Position numbers and translations under genes: made by a program
Assembly (NCBI GenBank): GCA_025698895.1
Contig: JAILWO010000002.1
Span: forward strand, 1,302,001-1,366,000
Direction of reading: 5' to 3'
Origin: Rhizobiaceae bacterium
GTDB lineage: Bacteria; Pseudomonadota; Alphaproteobacteria; Rhizobiales; Rhizobiaceae
DNA: 64,000 bases
Shown here: one piece after another, positions 16,754 to 25,989 of the stretch
Position numbering within the stretch: position 1 is the first letter of the stretch
How the letters are laid out: each line of letters opens with the position of its first letter
The notes under the pieces: generated by a model
Database searches by the model: none
Told to the model about the DNA's origin: nothing
Seen by the model: the letters and a program-made list of their open reading frames with translations, nothing else

Positions 16754-17716
16754 TCATTGCCGAAGCTCGCCGATCCACGCCACGATCGCGTCGACGACTT
16801 CCTCATTGGTCTGCGGTGAAACCGCATCACCGACGATGACATGGTTGAACGGGTCGCCGGAGGTGTCGATGCTGACGACGGTAGCTGGACCGGCCCATCG
16901 CGCCGCTATGGCCCGCGTCCGGGCCGGGGATACAATGCCATCCCGGTCCGAGAAGATGAACAGCGCCGGGATTTCGATCTCTTCGACCGGCGCTTCGCGC
17001 GCCAGTTTCGTCATCGCGGCCATCGGCAGAAGGGCGGCCGTCGGATAGCGCGTGGTCCAGTACCGGGCATGGAGCGCATTGAAAGGTTCGAAGCCGCGCT
17101 CGCGGCCGGTCGCCAGTTCCGCGATCTGGCGCCCCCAGGGGCCGGTCAGCAGGGTCGACCCGGCCGCCTGAAGCTCGTAATTGGGCGAAACGAGCACCAA
17201 TCCGGCCAGCCCTTGCGCAAGCTCCGGTCGTGTCGCTGCCCATGTGGCAAGGCTACCGCCGGTCGAGGTCGCCATGACGATGACCCTGCGTCCGATCAGC
17301 CGCCCGATTGCCATTGCTTCGGCGAAATCGTTGATCCAGTCATTCACGCTCGCATCAGCCATGGCCGCGCCGTTTTGACCGTGACCAGTCAGCCGCGTGA
17401 AATACAGATTGGCGCCGACAGCCTGCGCCACGCGGTCGGGCACCGGTCGCAATTCATGCTTGGAGGCCGAGAAACCGTGGATATAGACGATGGCGTATTC
17501 GGTTCGTGATCTGGTCGCGCCGTCGGCCCAGACGATCTCCTTGCCGTGATCGGCCCGTATGTCGGGGACGTCCATCTCCCTCCGCGCCAGATAGTCATCG
17601 GGGTCATCGCCGATTGACGCCGGATCGAAGACAGGCGTCGTATCGACCGGGACGCGGGGGCCGGCGAGATAGGCTACCGCGATCGCGGCCAGGACAATCG
17701 CGAAGCCAATCAGCAT
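16754..17716 (-). CDS. Alpha/beta hydrolase with N-terminal membrane helix
   Basis: A 320-residue protein. Residues 1-19 (MLIGFAIVLAAIAVAYLAG) form a signal anchor, so the catalytic domain is probably periplasmic. HGFSASKHE (80-88) is the oxyanion-side loop, Ser151 in MATSTGGS the likely nucleophile (an A-x-S-x-G variant of the G-x-S-x-G elbow), IFSDRDGIVSP carries the acid and DPFNHV the histidine. ATG 17716 is chosen because it starts the anchor; the upstream extension looks non-coding. It lies 86 bp after the SDR gene on the same strand, a likely two-gene operon. Lipid or ester substrate is a guess only. Confidence 0.83.
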   Translation of the reverse strand: MLIGFAIVLAAIAVAYLAGPRVPVDTTPVFDPASIGDDPDDYLARREMDVPDIRADHGKEIVWADGATRSRTEYAIVYIHGFSASKHELRPVPDRVAQAVGANLYFTRLTGHGQNGAAMADASVNDWINDFAEAMAIGRLIGRRVIVMATSTGGSLATWAATRPELAQGLAGLVLVSPNYELQAAGSTLLTGPWGRQIAELATGRERGFEPFNALHARYWTTRYPTAALLPMAAMTKLAREAPVEEIEIPALFIFSDRDGIVSPARTRAIAARWAGPATVVSIDTSGDPFNHVIVGDAVSPQTNEEVVDAIVAWIGELRQ

Positions 17717-17802
17717 TCTCACGTCTCGGAACTCCGGCTTCTGAAGTAGCGCGGGACCGGTCGCGGCACCCAGGCCCGGCGAAGAAGCGGGGCGAGCATT
17801 GG

Positions 17803-18621
17803 TCAGGAACCCGCTTGCGGGGACTTGGTGTCGCGCCTGTTCCTGCCCGTGACGCGCTTCATGAGCGGAAAATATCCCCAATGCGGCACCAGCTTCATGA
17901 GCTTCAGGACATAGCTCAGCCGACGCGGAAAAGTGACTTCGAACCCACCTGTCCTCAAGCCGGTGACGATCCGCTTGGACGCATCCTCGACCGTCATCAG
18001 GGCAGGCATGGGAAAGGTGTTTCTTTCGGTAAGGGGTGTCTTGACGAAGCCCGGATTGATGACCTGCAGCCTGATGTTCATCGGGTCGAGATCAAATTTC
18101 AACGCCTCGGCCATGGTGTTGACCGCTGACTTCGACGCACCGTAGGCGGCGGCCAAGGGCAAGCCGACATAGCCGGAGATCGAACCGACAAAGGCCACGT
18201 GGCCGCGTCCGCGCGAGCGCATCCGCTCCACGAGCGGCACGAGACCGTGGACGATGCCGAATACGTTGACCTCGAACGTGGCGACGAAGTTTCCGGCAAC
18301 CAGCGCATCGCCTCTGGAGGGAAAGGAACCGCCGGCGTTGAGGATGCCGAGAACGATCGGCCCATGCTCGCGCTCAATGGCATCGACCGTAGCCGCCATG
18401 GCCTCCATCTCGGTTACATCGGCAGGGAACGGGAAGATCTTGCCCTTGCCCTCCGCGGCCGCCTCCGCCGACAGGCTCGCCAGCTTGTCCTGGCTACGCG
18501 CCGTCGCGGCGACAGTATAGCCCTGGCGTGCCAGGTCGAGTGCGAGCTGCCGCCCGATCCCGCTGCTCGCCCCCGTTACCCAGGCAAGGCCGTCTTTCGG
18601 ATCGGCGCGATAAAGAGCCAT
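17803..18621 (-). CDS. Short-chain dehydrogenase/reductase
   Basis: A 272-residue classical SDR. Cofactor motif TGASSGIG (16-23), ILNAGG (93-98), catalytic Ser147 (VGSISGYVG), Tyr160 and Lys164 (YGASK). A basic residue after the glycine motif region and ATARSQDKL (39-47) suggests NADP(H). The C-terminal segment (FPRRLSYVLKLMKLVPHW) is hydrophobic and could associate with membrane, as in lipid-active SDRs. Start ATG 18621 follows GGGAGTG; upstream in-frame codons have no better signal. Together with the downstream hydrolase it may act on a lipid or ketone. Confidence 0.88.
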   Translation of the reverse strand: MALYRADPKDGLAWVTGASSGIGRQLALDLARQGYTVAATARSQDKLASLSAEAAAEGKGKIFPFPADVTEMEAMAATVDAIEREHGPIVLGILNAGGSFPSRGDALVAGNFVATFEVNVFGIVHGLVPLVERMRSRGRGHVAFVGSISGYVGLPLAAAYGASKSAVNTMAEALKFDLDPMNIRLQVINPGFVKTPLTERNTFPMPALMTVEDASKRIVTGLRTGGFEVTFPRRLSYVLKLMKLVPHWGYFPLMKRVTGRNRRDTKSPQAGS

Positions 18622-18853
18622 CAGACACTCCCGGCCGCTTGGCGCACACAACACTGTCGCGCGGCGATCACGCGCCACGTATTCGTCTGCGCCCGATTGC
18701 GGACGGTTGCCGCATTTTTCCTATGAGGTGTCGCCGCGCAGCGCTTGCGGACCATGATTGCCCTGGCCGGGAAAAATTCCGTTCTTGAAACGCGTGTCAG
18801 CACTTTCTACCGTCGCGGTCCGCTCCACAGGCGACAATCCGGGAATTTGATCC

Positions 18854-19888
18854 ATGTATCGTAACATCATCGACGCGATCGGCAACACACCGCTGATCAG
18901 GCTGCGACGGGCCTCCGAGGAAACCGGATGCGAAATTCTCGGCAAGGCAGAGTTCATGAATCCGGGGCAGTCGGTCAAGGATCGCGCGGGGCTCTTCATC
19001 ATACGCGACGCCGAGAAGCGGGGCCTGCTCGGGCCGGGCGGCGTGATCGTCGAGGGTACCGCCGGCAACACCGGAATCGGGCTCTCCGTTGTCGCCAAGG
19101 CGCTGGGCTATCGCACGGTGATCGTTATTCCCGAAACGCAGAGCCAAGAAAAGAAGGATGCGCTTCGTGTGCTCGGCGCCGAGCTAATCGAGGTTCCGGC
19201 GGTCCCTTACAAAAACCCCAACAACTACGTAAAGGTCTCGGGCCGGCTGGCCGAGCAGCTGGCGAAATCCGATCCCAACGGCGCGATCTGGGCAAACCAG
19301 TTCGACAATGTCGCCAATCGGCGCGGGCATGTCGAGACGACGGCCGCCGAGATTTGGGACCAGACGAACGGCAAGGTCGATGGCTTCGTCTCGGCCGTCG
19401 GCACCGGCGGCACTCTGGCGGGCGTCGCGGAAGGACTGAAGGCGAGGAATCCGGCGGTCAAGATTGCGCTGGCCGATCCGCTGGGCGCGGCCCTTTACTC
19501 TTTCTACACCGAAGGTGTCCTGAAAGCCGAGGGATCGTCGATCACCGAAGGCATCGGCCAGGGCCGCATCACGGCCAATCTCGAAGGCTTCTCGCCGGAT
19601 TTCTCATACCAGATTCCGGACGAGGAGGCGCTGCCCATTATCTACGACCTGGTCCAGGAGGAAGGGCTTTGCATGGGCGGATCGACTGGCATCAACATAG
19701 CCGGTGCGAAGCATCTGGCCAGTGAAATGGGACCGGGCCATACCATCGTGACGATCCTTTGCGACTACGGCACGCGCTACCAGTCCAAGATGTTCAATCC
19801 GGACTTCCTGCGGTCGAAAAACCTGCCGATCCCGGAATGGATGGAGGCCACGACCGCTATCAAGGTACCATTCGAGGACGCCGCCTGA
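18854..19888 (+). CDS. cysK: Cysteine synthase-like PLP enzyme (TAGNTG variant)
   Basis: A 344-residue fold-type II PLP enzyme. PLP lysine Lys42 in SVKDRAG (40-46), substrate loop EGTAGNTGIG (67-76) and phosphate loop GTGGTLAG (183-190). The loop reads T-A-G-N-T-G rather than the T-S-G-N-T-G of standard CysK, and TQSQEKKDALRVLGAE (94-110 region) with VPYKNPNNY matches the YGR012W-like eukaryotic group as I remember it. O-acetylserine sulfhydrylase is the likely activity but is not proven. Its stop overlaps the AlaX-like start (TGATG) and a sulfurtransferase follows, so this looks like a sulfur-handling operon. Confidence 0.88.
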   Translation: MYRNIIDAIGNTPLIRLRRASEETGCEILGKAEFMNPGQSVKDRAGLFIIRDAEKRGLLGPGGVIVEGTAGNTGIGLSVVAKALGYRTVIVIPETQSQEKKDALRVLGAELIEVPAVPYKNPNNYVKVSGRLAEQLAKSDPNGAIWANQFDNVANRRGHVETTAAEIWDQTNGKVDGFVSAVGTGGTLAGVAEGLKARNPAVKIALADPLGAALYSFYTEGVLKAEGSSITEGIGQGRITANLEGFSPDFSYQIPDEEALPIIYDLVQEEGLCMGGSTGINIAGAKHLASEMGPGHTIVTILCDYGTRYQSKMFNPDFLRSKNLPIPEWMEATTAIKVPFEDAA

Positions 19889-20625
19889 TGGCAACGGAAA
19901 CGGTCTTCCGCGAGGAACCCTATCTCGCGGAGGCCACCGCCAGCGTGGTCGATATCGGAAAGGACGGGACGATCCGGCTCGACCGGACGATCTTCTACGC
20001 GACATCGGGCGGACAGCCAGGCGATACCGGATGGCTGGTCAGGGCGGACGGTTCCAGGATCGCGATCGCCGGCACGGTTACCGGCGAGGGCAAGGACGAC
20101 ATCCTGCATGTTTCCGCCGCTGGCGAAAGCTGTCCAGTCGCCGGCGAGACCGTGAAGCTCGAGCTCGACTGGGAACGCCGCCTCAGGCTCATGCGCATGC
20201 ACACCGCCTGTCACCTTCTTACTGTTGTCTGCGCCTACCCGATCACCGGCGCTTCCGTCGGAGAGGAGGAAAGCCGCATCGACTTCGACATTCCCGATGC
20301 CGCCCTGACCAAAGAGGAAGCGACGGCGCGGCTCATGGAGCTCGTGGCGGCCGATCATCCCGTTTTCACCCGCTGGATCACGGAAGCCGAACTCGGCGCC
20401 AATCCAGACCTGGTGAAATCCAAGAATGTGCGACCGCCCGCCGGTACGGGTCGCATCAGGCTTGTTTGCATCGGCGAGGGCGGCTCGGTGGACAGCCAGC
20501 CCTGCGGCGGCACGCATGTCCGCTCGACAGGCGAGGTCGGTGCGATACATATCGGCAAGATCGAGAAGAAGGGACGCGAAAACCGGCGGTTCCGCATCCG
20601 CTTCGGACCCTTGCCGGGAAGATAG
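19888..20625 (+). CDS. Alanyl-tRNA editing protein, AlaX-like
   Basis: A 245-residue protein homologous to the editing domain of alanyl-tRNA synthetase, which hydrolyses Ser- or Gly-tRNA(Ala). The FYATSGGQPGDTG segment (36-48) and the four zinc ligands HTACH (105-109) and CGGTH (206-210) are all present, so it should be active. No synthetase body is attached. The ATG overlaps the preceding stop (TGATG), tightly coupling it to the cysteine synthase-like gene; the sulfurtransferase start follows 11 bp after its stop. Confidence 0.9.
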   Translation: MATETVFREEPYLAEATASVVDIGKDGTIRLDRTIFYATSGGQPGDTGWLVRADGSRIAIAGTVTGEGKDDILHVSAAGESCPVAGETVKLELDWERRLRLMRMHTACHLLTVVCAYPITGASVGEEESRIDFDIPDAALTKEEATARLMELVAADHPVFTRWITEAELGANPDLVKSKNVRPPAGTGRIRLVCIGEGGSVDSQPCGGTHVRSTGEVGAIHIGKIEKKGRENRRFRIRFGPLPGR

Positions 20626-20636
20626 GAGGACTGCGA

Positions 20637-21494
20637 TTGGCCCGGGAGGATTTTTTCGTCACCGCCGACTGGCTAGAAGCCAATCTGGAAAAGCCCGGCC
20701 TTACCGTGGTCGACGGTGCTTGGTATCTGCCGGCGCAACAGCGAGACGCAAAGGCTGAATACGAGGCCGGACATATACCCGGCGCCGTCTTTTTCGATCA
20801 CGACGGCGTGGTCGACCCCGATTCCGACCTTCCCCATACAATCCCGTCGCCCGACGAATTCGCACGCCAGGTCGGCGCCATGGGTATCTCGGAAACCGAC
20901 GACATCGTGGTTTATGACGGACCGGGCCTTTTCTCCTCGGCGCGGACATGGTGGCTGTTCCGCACGATGGGGGCGAAGAAGGTGCGCATTCTGGAGGGCG
21001 GTCTGGACGGATGGAAGCGGGAGGGACGCCCCCTGACTGCAAATCCCACGAAGATCGCGCCTGCCGTCTTCATACCCGATTTCGACGCCCGCCGTGTGGT
21101 GGCGCTGGAGGAGATGCGTGGAATTGTTGCCGCTGGCGGCATGCAGATCGCTGATGCCCGACCATCCGGCCGGTTCGAAGGCAGCGAAGCGGAGCCGCGG
21201 GCGGGACTGCGGTCCGGCCACATGCCCGGCGCGGCGAACTTGCCGGTGAGCAGCCTTTCGCGCGAGGGCCGGCTACTGGATGCGGATGAATTGCGGCAGC
21301 TTGTCGCCGATGCCGGCATAGACCCGCGACACCCCGTGGTCGCCACATGCGGATCGGGCGTTTCCGCGGCGGCGATCGTGCTTGCCCTTGCAACATTGGG
21401 CCAGGACGGCGCGCGTCTCTATGACGGCTCCTGGACCGAATGGGCCAGCCGCGATGACACGCCGGTCGAGACCGGCAAGCCGGGCCGGTCCTGA
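20637..21494 (+). CDS. sseA: 3-mercaptopyruvate sulfurtransferase
   Basis: A 285-residue tandem rhodanese-domain protein that moves sulfur from 3-mercaptopyruvate to a thiol acceptor or cyanide. The first, inactive domain carries AWYLPAQQRDAKAEYEAGHIPGA (about 28-50, in parts); the second has the active loop CGSGVSA with Cys238, close to the CGSGVT loop that separates mercaptopyruvate from thiosulfate sulfurtransferases. TTG 20637 is taken as start because AGGAGGA lies at 20624-20630, six bases upstream. Third gene of the cysteine synthase-like operon. Confidence 0.9.
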   Translation: MAREDFFVTADWLEANLEKPGLTVVDGAWYLPAQQRDAKAEYEAGHIPGAVFFDHDGVVDPDSDLPHTIPSPDEFARQVGAMGISETDDIVVYDGPGLFSSARTWWLFRTMGAKKVRILEGGLDGWKREGRPLTANPTKIAPAVFIPDFDARRVVALEEMRGIVAAGGMQIADARPSGRFEGSEAEPRAGLRSGHMPGAANLPVSSLSREGRLLDADELRQLVADAGIDPRHPVVATCGSGVSAAAIVLALATLGQDGARLYDGSWTEWASRDDTPVETGKPGRS

Positions 21495-21497
21495 ACG

Positions 21498-22067
21498 ATG
21501 TGCGCAAGCGAGGAAACACCGCCGGAGCCGATCGCGGTGACGGTGGTCTTCCTCGAAATGCGTAGTCGACCTCGCAACCGCGTCCATCCGCCTGTCAACA
21601 GATCCGTCGCCTTGTTGAAGACGCGCGCGATCCCATTGAGCTTCTACCGCTATCTGATGGATCGCGTCGGCAGGCGGTGGCACTGGGTGAATCGTTTGCG
21701 GCTGAGCGACGAGGAACTTGAAACAATCCTGCGCGATCCGGCCTGCGAGATAACCGTGCTGAACCTGGACGGCGCGCCGGCCGGCTTCTTCGAACTCCAC
21801 CGGGTGGGATCCGAAAGGGTCGAACTCAGCTATTTCGGGCTCATGGAGCAGGCGATCGGGCAGGGGCTGGGCCGGTGGTTCCTGTCGTCGGCGGTCGACG
21901 CGGCATGGATGCATGATCCGCAGGTTGTCACGGTCCAGACCTGTACGCTCGACCATCCGGCGGCCTTGCAACTGTATCAACGGGCCGGCTTCTCGCCGGT
22001 GGGTGCCGCGGAAGAACTGATCTATCCGCTCAGCCCCGAGGAGAGAGCAGCCGTGCTCGCCCGATAG
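21498..22067 (+). CDS. GNAT family N-acetyltransferase
   Basis: A 189-residue acetyltransferase-fold protein. The acetyl-CoA region is GLMEQAIGQGLGRWFL (about 113-128), a Q-x-x-G-x-G/A-type loop, followed by CTLDHPAALQLYQRAGF, the common GNAT C-terminal motif. The target (small molecule or protein) is unknown. ATG 21498 lies 3 bp after the sseA stop, so it is the last gene of that operon. It converges on ald, whose terminator sits between them. Confidence 0.85.
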   Translation: MCASEETPPEPIAVTVVFLEMRSRPRNRVHPPVNRSVALLKTRAIPLSFYRYLMDRVGRRWHWVNRLRLSDEELETILRDPACEITVLNLDGAPAGFFELHRVGSERVELSYFGLMEQAIGQGLGRWFLSSAVDAAWMHDPQVVTVQTCTLDHPAALQLYQRAGFSPVGAAEELIYPLSPEERAAVLAR

Positions 22068-22089
22068 CTGGAGATCGCTACCGGAGGGC

Positions 22090-22122
22090 AAAAAAGAAGC
22101 CCGCCGGATCGGTCCGGCGGGC
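22090..22122 (-). terminator. Intrinsic terminator of ald
   Basis: Read on the minus strand: GCCCGCCGGA, a four-base loop, TCCGGCGGGC, then TTCTTTTTT. Ten perfect stem pairs and a T-rich tract 37 bp past the ald stop. The same hairpin read on the plus strand lacks a T-run, so it mainly serves ald. Confidence 0.9.
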
Positions 22123-22158
22123 GAGGGGGGAGGATCCGGGATGAGCCCCGGTATGGGA

Positions 22159-23274
22159 TCAGGCCGCCAGGACGACCTTCGGCTCGGCCATGTCGTAGCC
22201 CAGCGCCTCGGCCACAGCGGCGTTCGTGATACGACCCTTGTGTACGTTCAGGCCGTTGCGCAGATGATGGTCGTCGACCATCGCCTTCAGTCCCTTGTCG
22301 GCGAGCTGGAGACCATAGTGGAGCGTGGCGTTGTTCAGCGCATGCGCCGATGTGACCGGCACGGCGCCGGGCATGTTGGCGACGCAGTAGTGGATGACGC
22401 CGTCGACCTCGTAGGTGGGTTCGGCATGCGTGGTGGCGCGACTGGTCTCGAAGCAGCCGCCCTGGTCGATGGCGACGTCCACGATCACCGCGCCCTTCTT
22501 CATGCCCGACAGCATTTCGCGGGTGACCAGCTTGGGAGCCGCCGCGCCCGGAATAAGCACCGCACCGACGACGACATCGGCCGCGAAGCACTCTTCCTCC
22601 AGCGCCTCGATCGTGGAGTAACGGGTATGGACCCGCCCGTTGAAGATGTCGTCGAGCTGGCGCAGCCGCGGGATCGACCGGTCGATGATGGTGACGTCGG
22701 CACCCAGGCCGACCGCCATCTTGGCCGCGTTGAGCCCGACCACGCCGCCGCCGATGACCGCGACCTTGCCGGGCAGCACGCCAGGCACGCCGCCCAGCAG
22801 GACGCCGCGACCGCCATTGGCTTTCTGCAGCGCGGTCGCGCCGGCCTGGATGGCCAGACGTCCAGCGACCTCCGACATCGGCGCCAGCAGCGGCAGGCCG
22901 CCGCGATCATCGGTCACCGTCTCGTAGGCGATCGCCGTGACGCCGGACTCCAGGAGGCCTTTTGTCTGATCCGGATCGGGCGCGAGATGGAGATAGGTGT
23001 AGAGGATCTGGCCTTCGCGCAGTTGCGTCCATTCCGACGGCTGCGGTTCCTTGACCTTGACCACCATATCGGCCCTGGCAAAAACGTCAGCCGCCGATTT
23101 CGCTATCTGCGCGCCGGCGGCGCGATAGGCATTGTCGTCCGCACCGATGCCGGCGCCCGCGCCGGTTTCCACCAGCACGTCGTGTCCATGGGCTACGTAT
23201 TCACGCACCGCACCGGGGGTGAGACCGACACGATATTCATGATTCTTGATTTCCTTCGGGCAGCCCACGCGCAT
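22159..23274 (-). CDS. ald: Alanine dehydrogenase
   Basis: A 371-residue NAD-dependent enzyme interconverting L-alanine with pyruvate and ammonia. Hallmarks: [19 protein letters not shown] at the start, substrate residues Lys75 (KVKEPQ) and His96 (YLHLAPD), and NAD loop IGGGVVG (174-180). Length is standard for the hexameric enzyme. A GAGGAGGAG ribosome-binding site precedes the ATG. The gene is divergent from an Lrp/AsnC-family regulator 150 bp away, the usual arrangement for alanine-responsive control, and ends at a strong terminator. Confidence 0.96.
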   Translation of the reverse strand: MRVGCPKEIKNHEYRVGLTPGAVREYVAHGHDVLVETGAGAGIGADDNAYRAAGAQIAKSAADVFARADMVVKVKEPQPSEWTQLREGQILYTYLHLAPDPDQTKGLLESGVTAIAYETVTDDRGGLPLLAPMSEVAGRLAIQAGATALQKANGGRGVLLGGVPGVLPGKVAVIGGGVVGLNAAKMAVGLGADVTIIDRSIPRLRQLDDIFNGRVHTRYSTIEALEEECFAADVVVGAVLIPGAAAPKLVTREMLSGMKKGAVIVDVAIDQGGCFETSRATTHAEPTYEVDGVIHYCVANMPGAVPVTSAHALNNATLHYGLQLADKGLKAMVDDHHLRNGLNVHKGRITNAAVAEALGYDMAEPKVVLAA

Positions 23275-23346
23275 GCCGCTCCTCCTCGTGATCCGATTGT
23301 CGTTTTGACTATGACCACATTAGAACACGGAAGGAGCCGAACGGGT

Positions 23347-23376
23347 TTGCGAAGTTAGTTGCCGCAGCGGCATAAT
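23347..23376 (+). promoter_or_regulatory. Likely promoter of the Lrp-type gene with palindromic operator
   Basis: TTGCGA (23347-23352) and CATAAT (23371-23376) are spaced by 18 bp. The perfect palindrome TGCCGC-A-GCGGCA (23360-23372) fills the spacer and touches the -10, a suitable position for autorepression by the Lrp-type protein. Elements were placed by eye. Confidence 0.5.
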
Positions 23377-23388
23377 GGGGCTATTCAT

Positions 23389-23403
23389 TGCGGGAAATCC
23401 GCA
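23389..23403. promoter_or_regulatory. Second palindrome in the ald/lrp intergenic region
   Basis: TGCGG-gaaat-CCGCA, a perfect 5-5-5 inverted repeat with an AT-rich centre, 20 bp before the regulator's ATG. AT-rich centres flanked by inverted arms are usual for Lrp/AsnC binding sites, and a pair of such sites fits the octameric, DNA-wrapping mode of the family. Confidence 0.45.
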
Positions 23404-23423
23404 GATTTTCGAAGGAATAACGA

Positions 23424-23897
23424 ATGGCTGCGCTCGACAGGATCGATGTTGCGATTCTGGAGGCGCTGCAGAAGGACGGGCGGATGACCAATGCCGCTCT
23501 GGCCGAGAAGGTCGGGCTGTCGCAATCGGCATGCTCCCGGCGCCTCGACATCCTTGAGAAGGACGGCGTCATCAAGGGATATCACGCGCGCCTGTCGAAC
23601 GCCGCGCTCGGCCATCGCATGACGGCAATCGTGCATATATCGCTGACGGGCCAGTTCGAGAAGTCGTTGTCCGAGTTCGAGGCGGCCGTGAAGCGCTGTC
23701 CGAACGTGGTGTCCTGCCACCTGATGTCCGGGGAATACGACTACATCCTGCGCATCGCCGCCAGGGATCTGGAAGATTACGAGCGCATCCACCGCGACTG
23801 GCTCTCGGCCATGCCCCATGTCGTGAAGATCAATTCATCCTTCGCCTTGCGGGAAGTCATCGACCGGCCGAACGTCGGAGCCGTCGCCGACGCGTGA
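23424..23897 (+). CDS. Lrp/AsnC family transcriptional regulator, likely controlling ald
   Basis: A 157-residue regulator. Helix-turn-helix region [19 protein letters not shown] (about 23-41) followed by the RAM effector-binding domain ([17 protein letters not shown], then FALREVI near the C-terminus). It is divergent from ald and separated by two palindromes, so it most likely senses alanine or a related amino acid and controls ald and itself. GAAGGAATAACG precedes the ATG. The effector is inferred from position only. Confidence 0.92.
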   Translation: MAALDRIDVAILEALQKDGRMTNAALAEKVGLSQSACSRRLDILEKDGVIKGYHARLSNAALGHRMTAIVHISLTGQFEKSLSEFEAAVKRCPNVVSCHLMSGEYDYILRIAARDLEDYERIHRDWLSAMPHVVKINSSFALREVIDRPNVGAVADA

Positions 23898-24012
23898 TAG
23901 CCGCAGGGTCATATACCCGTCACCCGATTATGCTGGACAATACGCCGGATCGGCGCGACCATTTTGTCCTGTCCGCGCGATCACAACCGCCCAGTCAACG
24001 GAGGCGCATGAA

Positions 24013-25989
24013 ATGTCGGCCCTGCTTCATCCCATCACCCGTCGCTCGCTGTTGGCAGGCTCGGCCGCGGCCGCTTCGCTGGTCGTGCTGCATCCGTTTT
24101 CGGCGCGCGCCCAAGCCAACCAGGCGCATCTGAGGATCATGGAAACGACGGACATCCACGTCCACGTCTTCCCCTATGATTATTATGGCGACCGGCCGAA
24201 CGACACGATGGGGCTGGCGCGCACGGCATCCATCATGGAGGCGATCCGCGCCGAATCGACCAACTCGATTCTGATCGACAATGGCGATTTCCTGCAGGGC
24301 AACCCGATGGGCGATTACATGGCCTATGAGCGCGGCATGAAGGACGGCGACGTCCATCCCGTGATCAAGGCTATGAACGAACTCGGCTACGACTGCTCGA
24401 CGCTCGGCAATCACGAGTTCAACTACGGGCTCGACTTCATGTTCAAGGTGCTGGACGGGGCGAACTTCCCGTTCGTGTGCGCCAATGTCACGAAAGGCCG
24501 GCTCGCGGCCGATCCGCGCCAGGACGAACTCTTCCTTCAGCCTTATATCATCCTGGACAAGACGATTACCGACGGGGCCGGCAATGAGCACCCGATCAAG
24601 ATCGGGCTGATCGGCTTCGTGCCACCACAGATCATGACCTGGGACGCGCGCCACCTGCACGGGAAGGCCATGACGCGCGATATCGTCAAGGCGGCCGAAG
24701 CGTGGGTTCCGCAGATCAGGGAAGCCGGCGCTGACCTCGTGATCGCGCTGTCGCATTCGGGGATCGGACCCGCGGGATATGCGGAGAACCTCGAGAATGC
24801 GTCTCTGTTGGTCGCGCAGGTGCCCGGTATCGACGCGATCGTGACCGGCCACAGCCATCTCGATTTTCCCGGTGAGAAGTTCGAGGGGGTCGAAGGGGTC
24901 GACAACGCAGCCGGAACGATCGGCGGCAAGCCGGGCGTCATGGGTGGTTTCTGGGGCTCCCATCTCGGTCTCATCGACCTCATGCTGGAGCGCGACGGAA
25001 ATCAGTGGCGGGTCGTCTCGTCAACGTCCGAGGCCCGCCCGATATTCAAACGCGTCGAACGCAAGGTCGAGGCGATCGTTGAGAGCCAGGCCGAAGTGGA
25101 GGAGGCCGTCAGCGAGGAACACGAGGCGACCCTGGCCTATGTGCGTCGAGCGGTCGGCAAAACCTCCGCGCCGCTCTACTCTTATTTCGCGCTGGTGGCC
25201 GACGACCCGTCCGTGCAGATCGTGAGCCAGGCGCAAACCTGGTACATCTCGGACATGCTGAAGGACACGGAGCACAAGGATCTGCCGGTTCTTTCGGCCG
25301 CGGCGCCCTTCAAGGCCGGTGGACGCGGCGGACCGGATTATTACACCGACGTTCCCGCGGGCGATATCGCGATCAGGAACGTCGCCGACCTCTATCTCTA
25401 TCCCAACACCGTCCAGGCCGTCGCCATCACAGGGGCACAGGTCAAGGAATGGCTGGAGATGTCGGCCGGCATCTTCAACCAGATCGAGCCCGGCAAGGCC
25501 GACCAGCCGCTCATCAATCCCGATTTCCCGTCCTATAATTACGACGTGATCGACGGCGTCACCTACAAGATCGATCTCGCCCAGCCGCCGAAATATGACC
25601 CGGACGGGGAGGTCGTGAATCCCGACTCGAGCCGGATCGTGGATCTGGAGTTCGAGGGCGCGCCGATCGATCCCGAACAGAAATTCGTGGTCGCCACCAA
25701 CAACTATCGTGCGTCCGGCGGTGGTTCATTCCCCGACATCGACGCATCGAAGGTCATATTCGAGGCCCCCGACACCAACCGCGATGTCATCGTGCGCTAC
25801 ATCGTCGAACAGGGCACTATCAATCCCTCGGCCGACGCGAACTGGTCGTTCGCACCTGTCGAGGGCGCGACCGTGTTGTTCGAAACCGGGCCGAAGGCCA
25901 AGGAATTCCTGGCGGACGTGAAGGGCGTGGCGATCGAGGAAGCGGGCGAGGGGAACGAAGGCTTCGCCCAGTATCGCATCACGCTCTGA
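24013..25989 (+). CDS. cpdB: 2',3'-cyclic-nucleotide 2'-phosphodiesterase/3'-nucleotidase
   Basis: A 658-residue periplasmic enzyme that hydrolyses 2',3'-cyclic nucleotides and then 3'-nucleotides, allowing scavenging of nucleosides and phosphate. The N-terminus is a Tat signal: TRRSLLAG (9-16), a hydrophobic stretch and a likely cut after ARAQA. Metal-binding motifs of the metallophosphatase domain: TTDIHVHV (45-52), GNHEFN (132-137) and TGHSHLD (278-284). The C-terminal 5'-nucleotidase substrate domain follows. It starts 115 bp after the Lrp-type gene. Its end overlaps the convergent methyltransferase by 11 bp. Confidence 0.93.
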   Translation: MSALLHPITRRSLLAGSAAAASLVVLHPFSARAQANQAHLRIMETTDIHVHVFPYDYYGDRPNDTMGLARTASIMEAIRAESTNSILIDNGDFLQGNPMGDYMAYERGMKDGDVHPVIKAMNELGYDCSTLGNHEFNYGLDFMFKVLDGANFPFVCANVTKGRLAADPRQDELFLQPYIILDKTITDGAGNEHPIKIGLIGFVPPQIMTWDARHLHGKAMTRDIVKAAEAWVPQIREAGADLVIALSHSGIGPAGYAENLENASLLVAQVPGIDAIVTGHSHLDFPGEKFEGVEGVDNAAGTIGGKPGVMGGFWGSHLGLIDLMLERDGNQWRVVSSTSEARPIFKRVERKVEAIVESQAEVEEAVSEEHEATLAYVRRAVGKTSAPLYSYFALVADDPSVQIVSQAQTWYISDMLKDTEHKDLPVLSAAAPFKAGGRGGPDYYTDVPAGDIAIRNVADLYLYPNTVQAVAITGAQVKEWLEMSAGIFNQIEPGKADQPLINPDFPSYNYDVIDGVTYKIDLAQPPKYDPDGEVVNPDSSRIVDLEFEGAPIDPEQKFVVATNNYRASGGGSFPDIDASKVIFEAPDTNRDVIVRYIVEQGTINPSADANWSFAPVEGATVLFETGPKAKEFLADVKGVAIEEAGEGNEGFAQYRITL

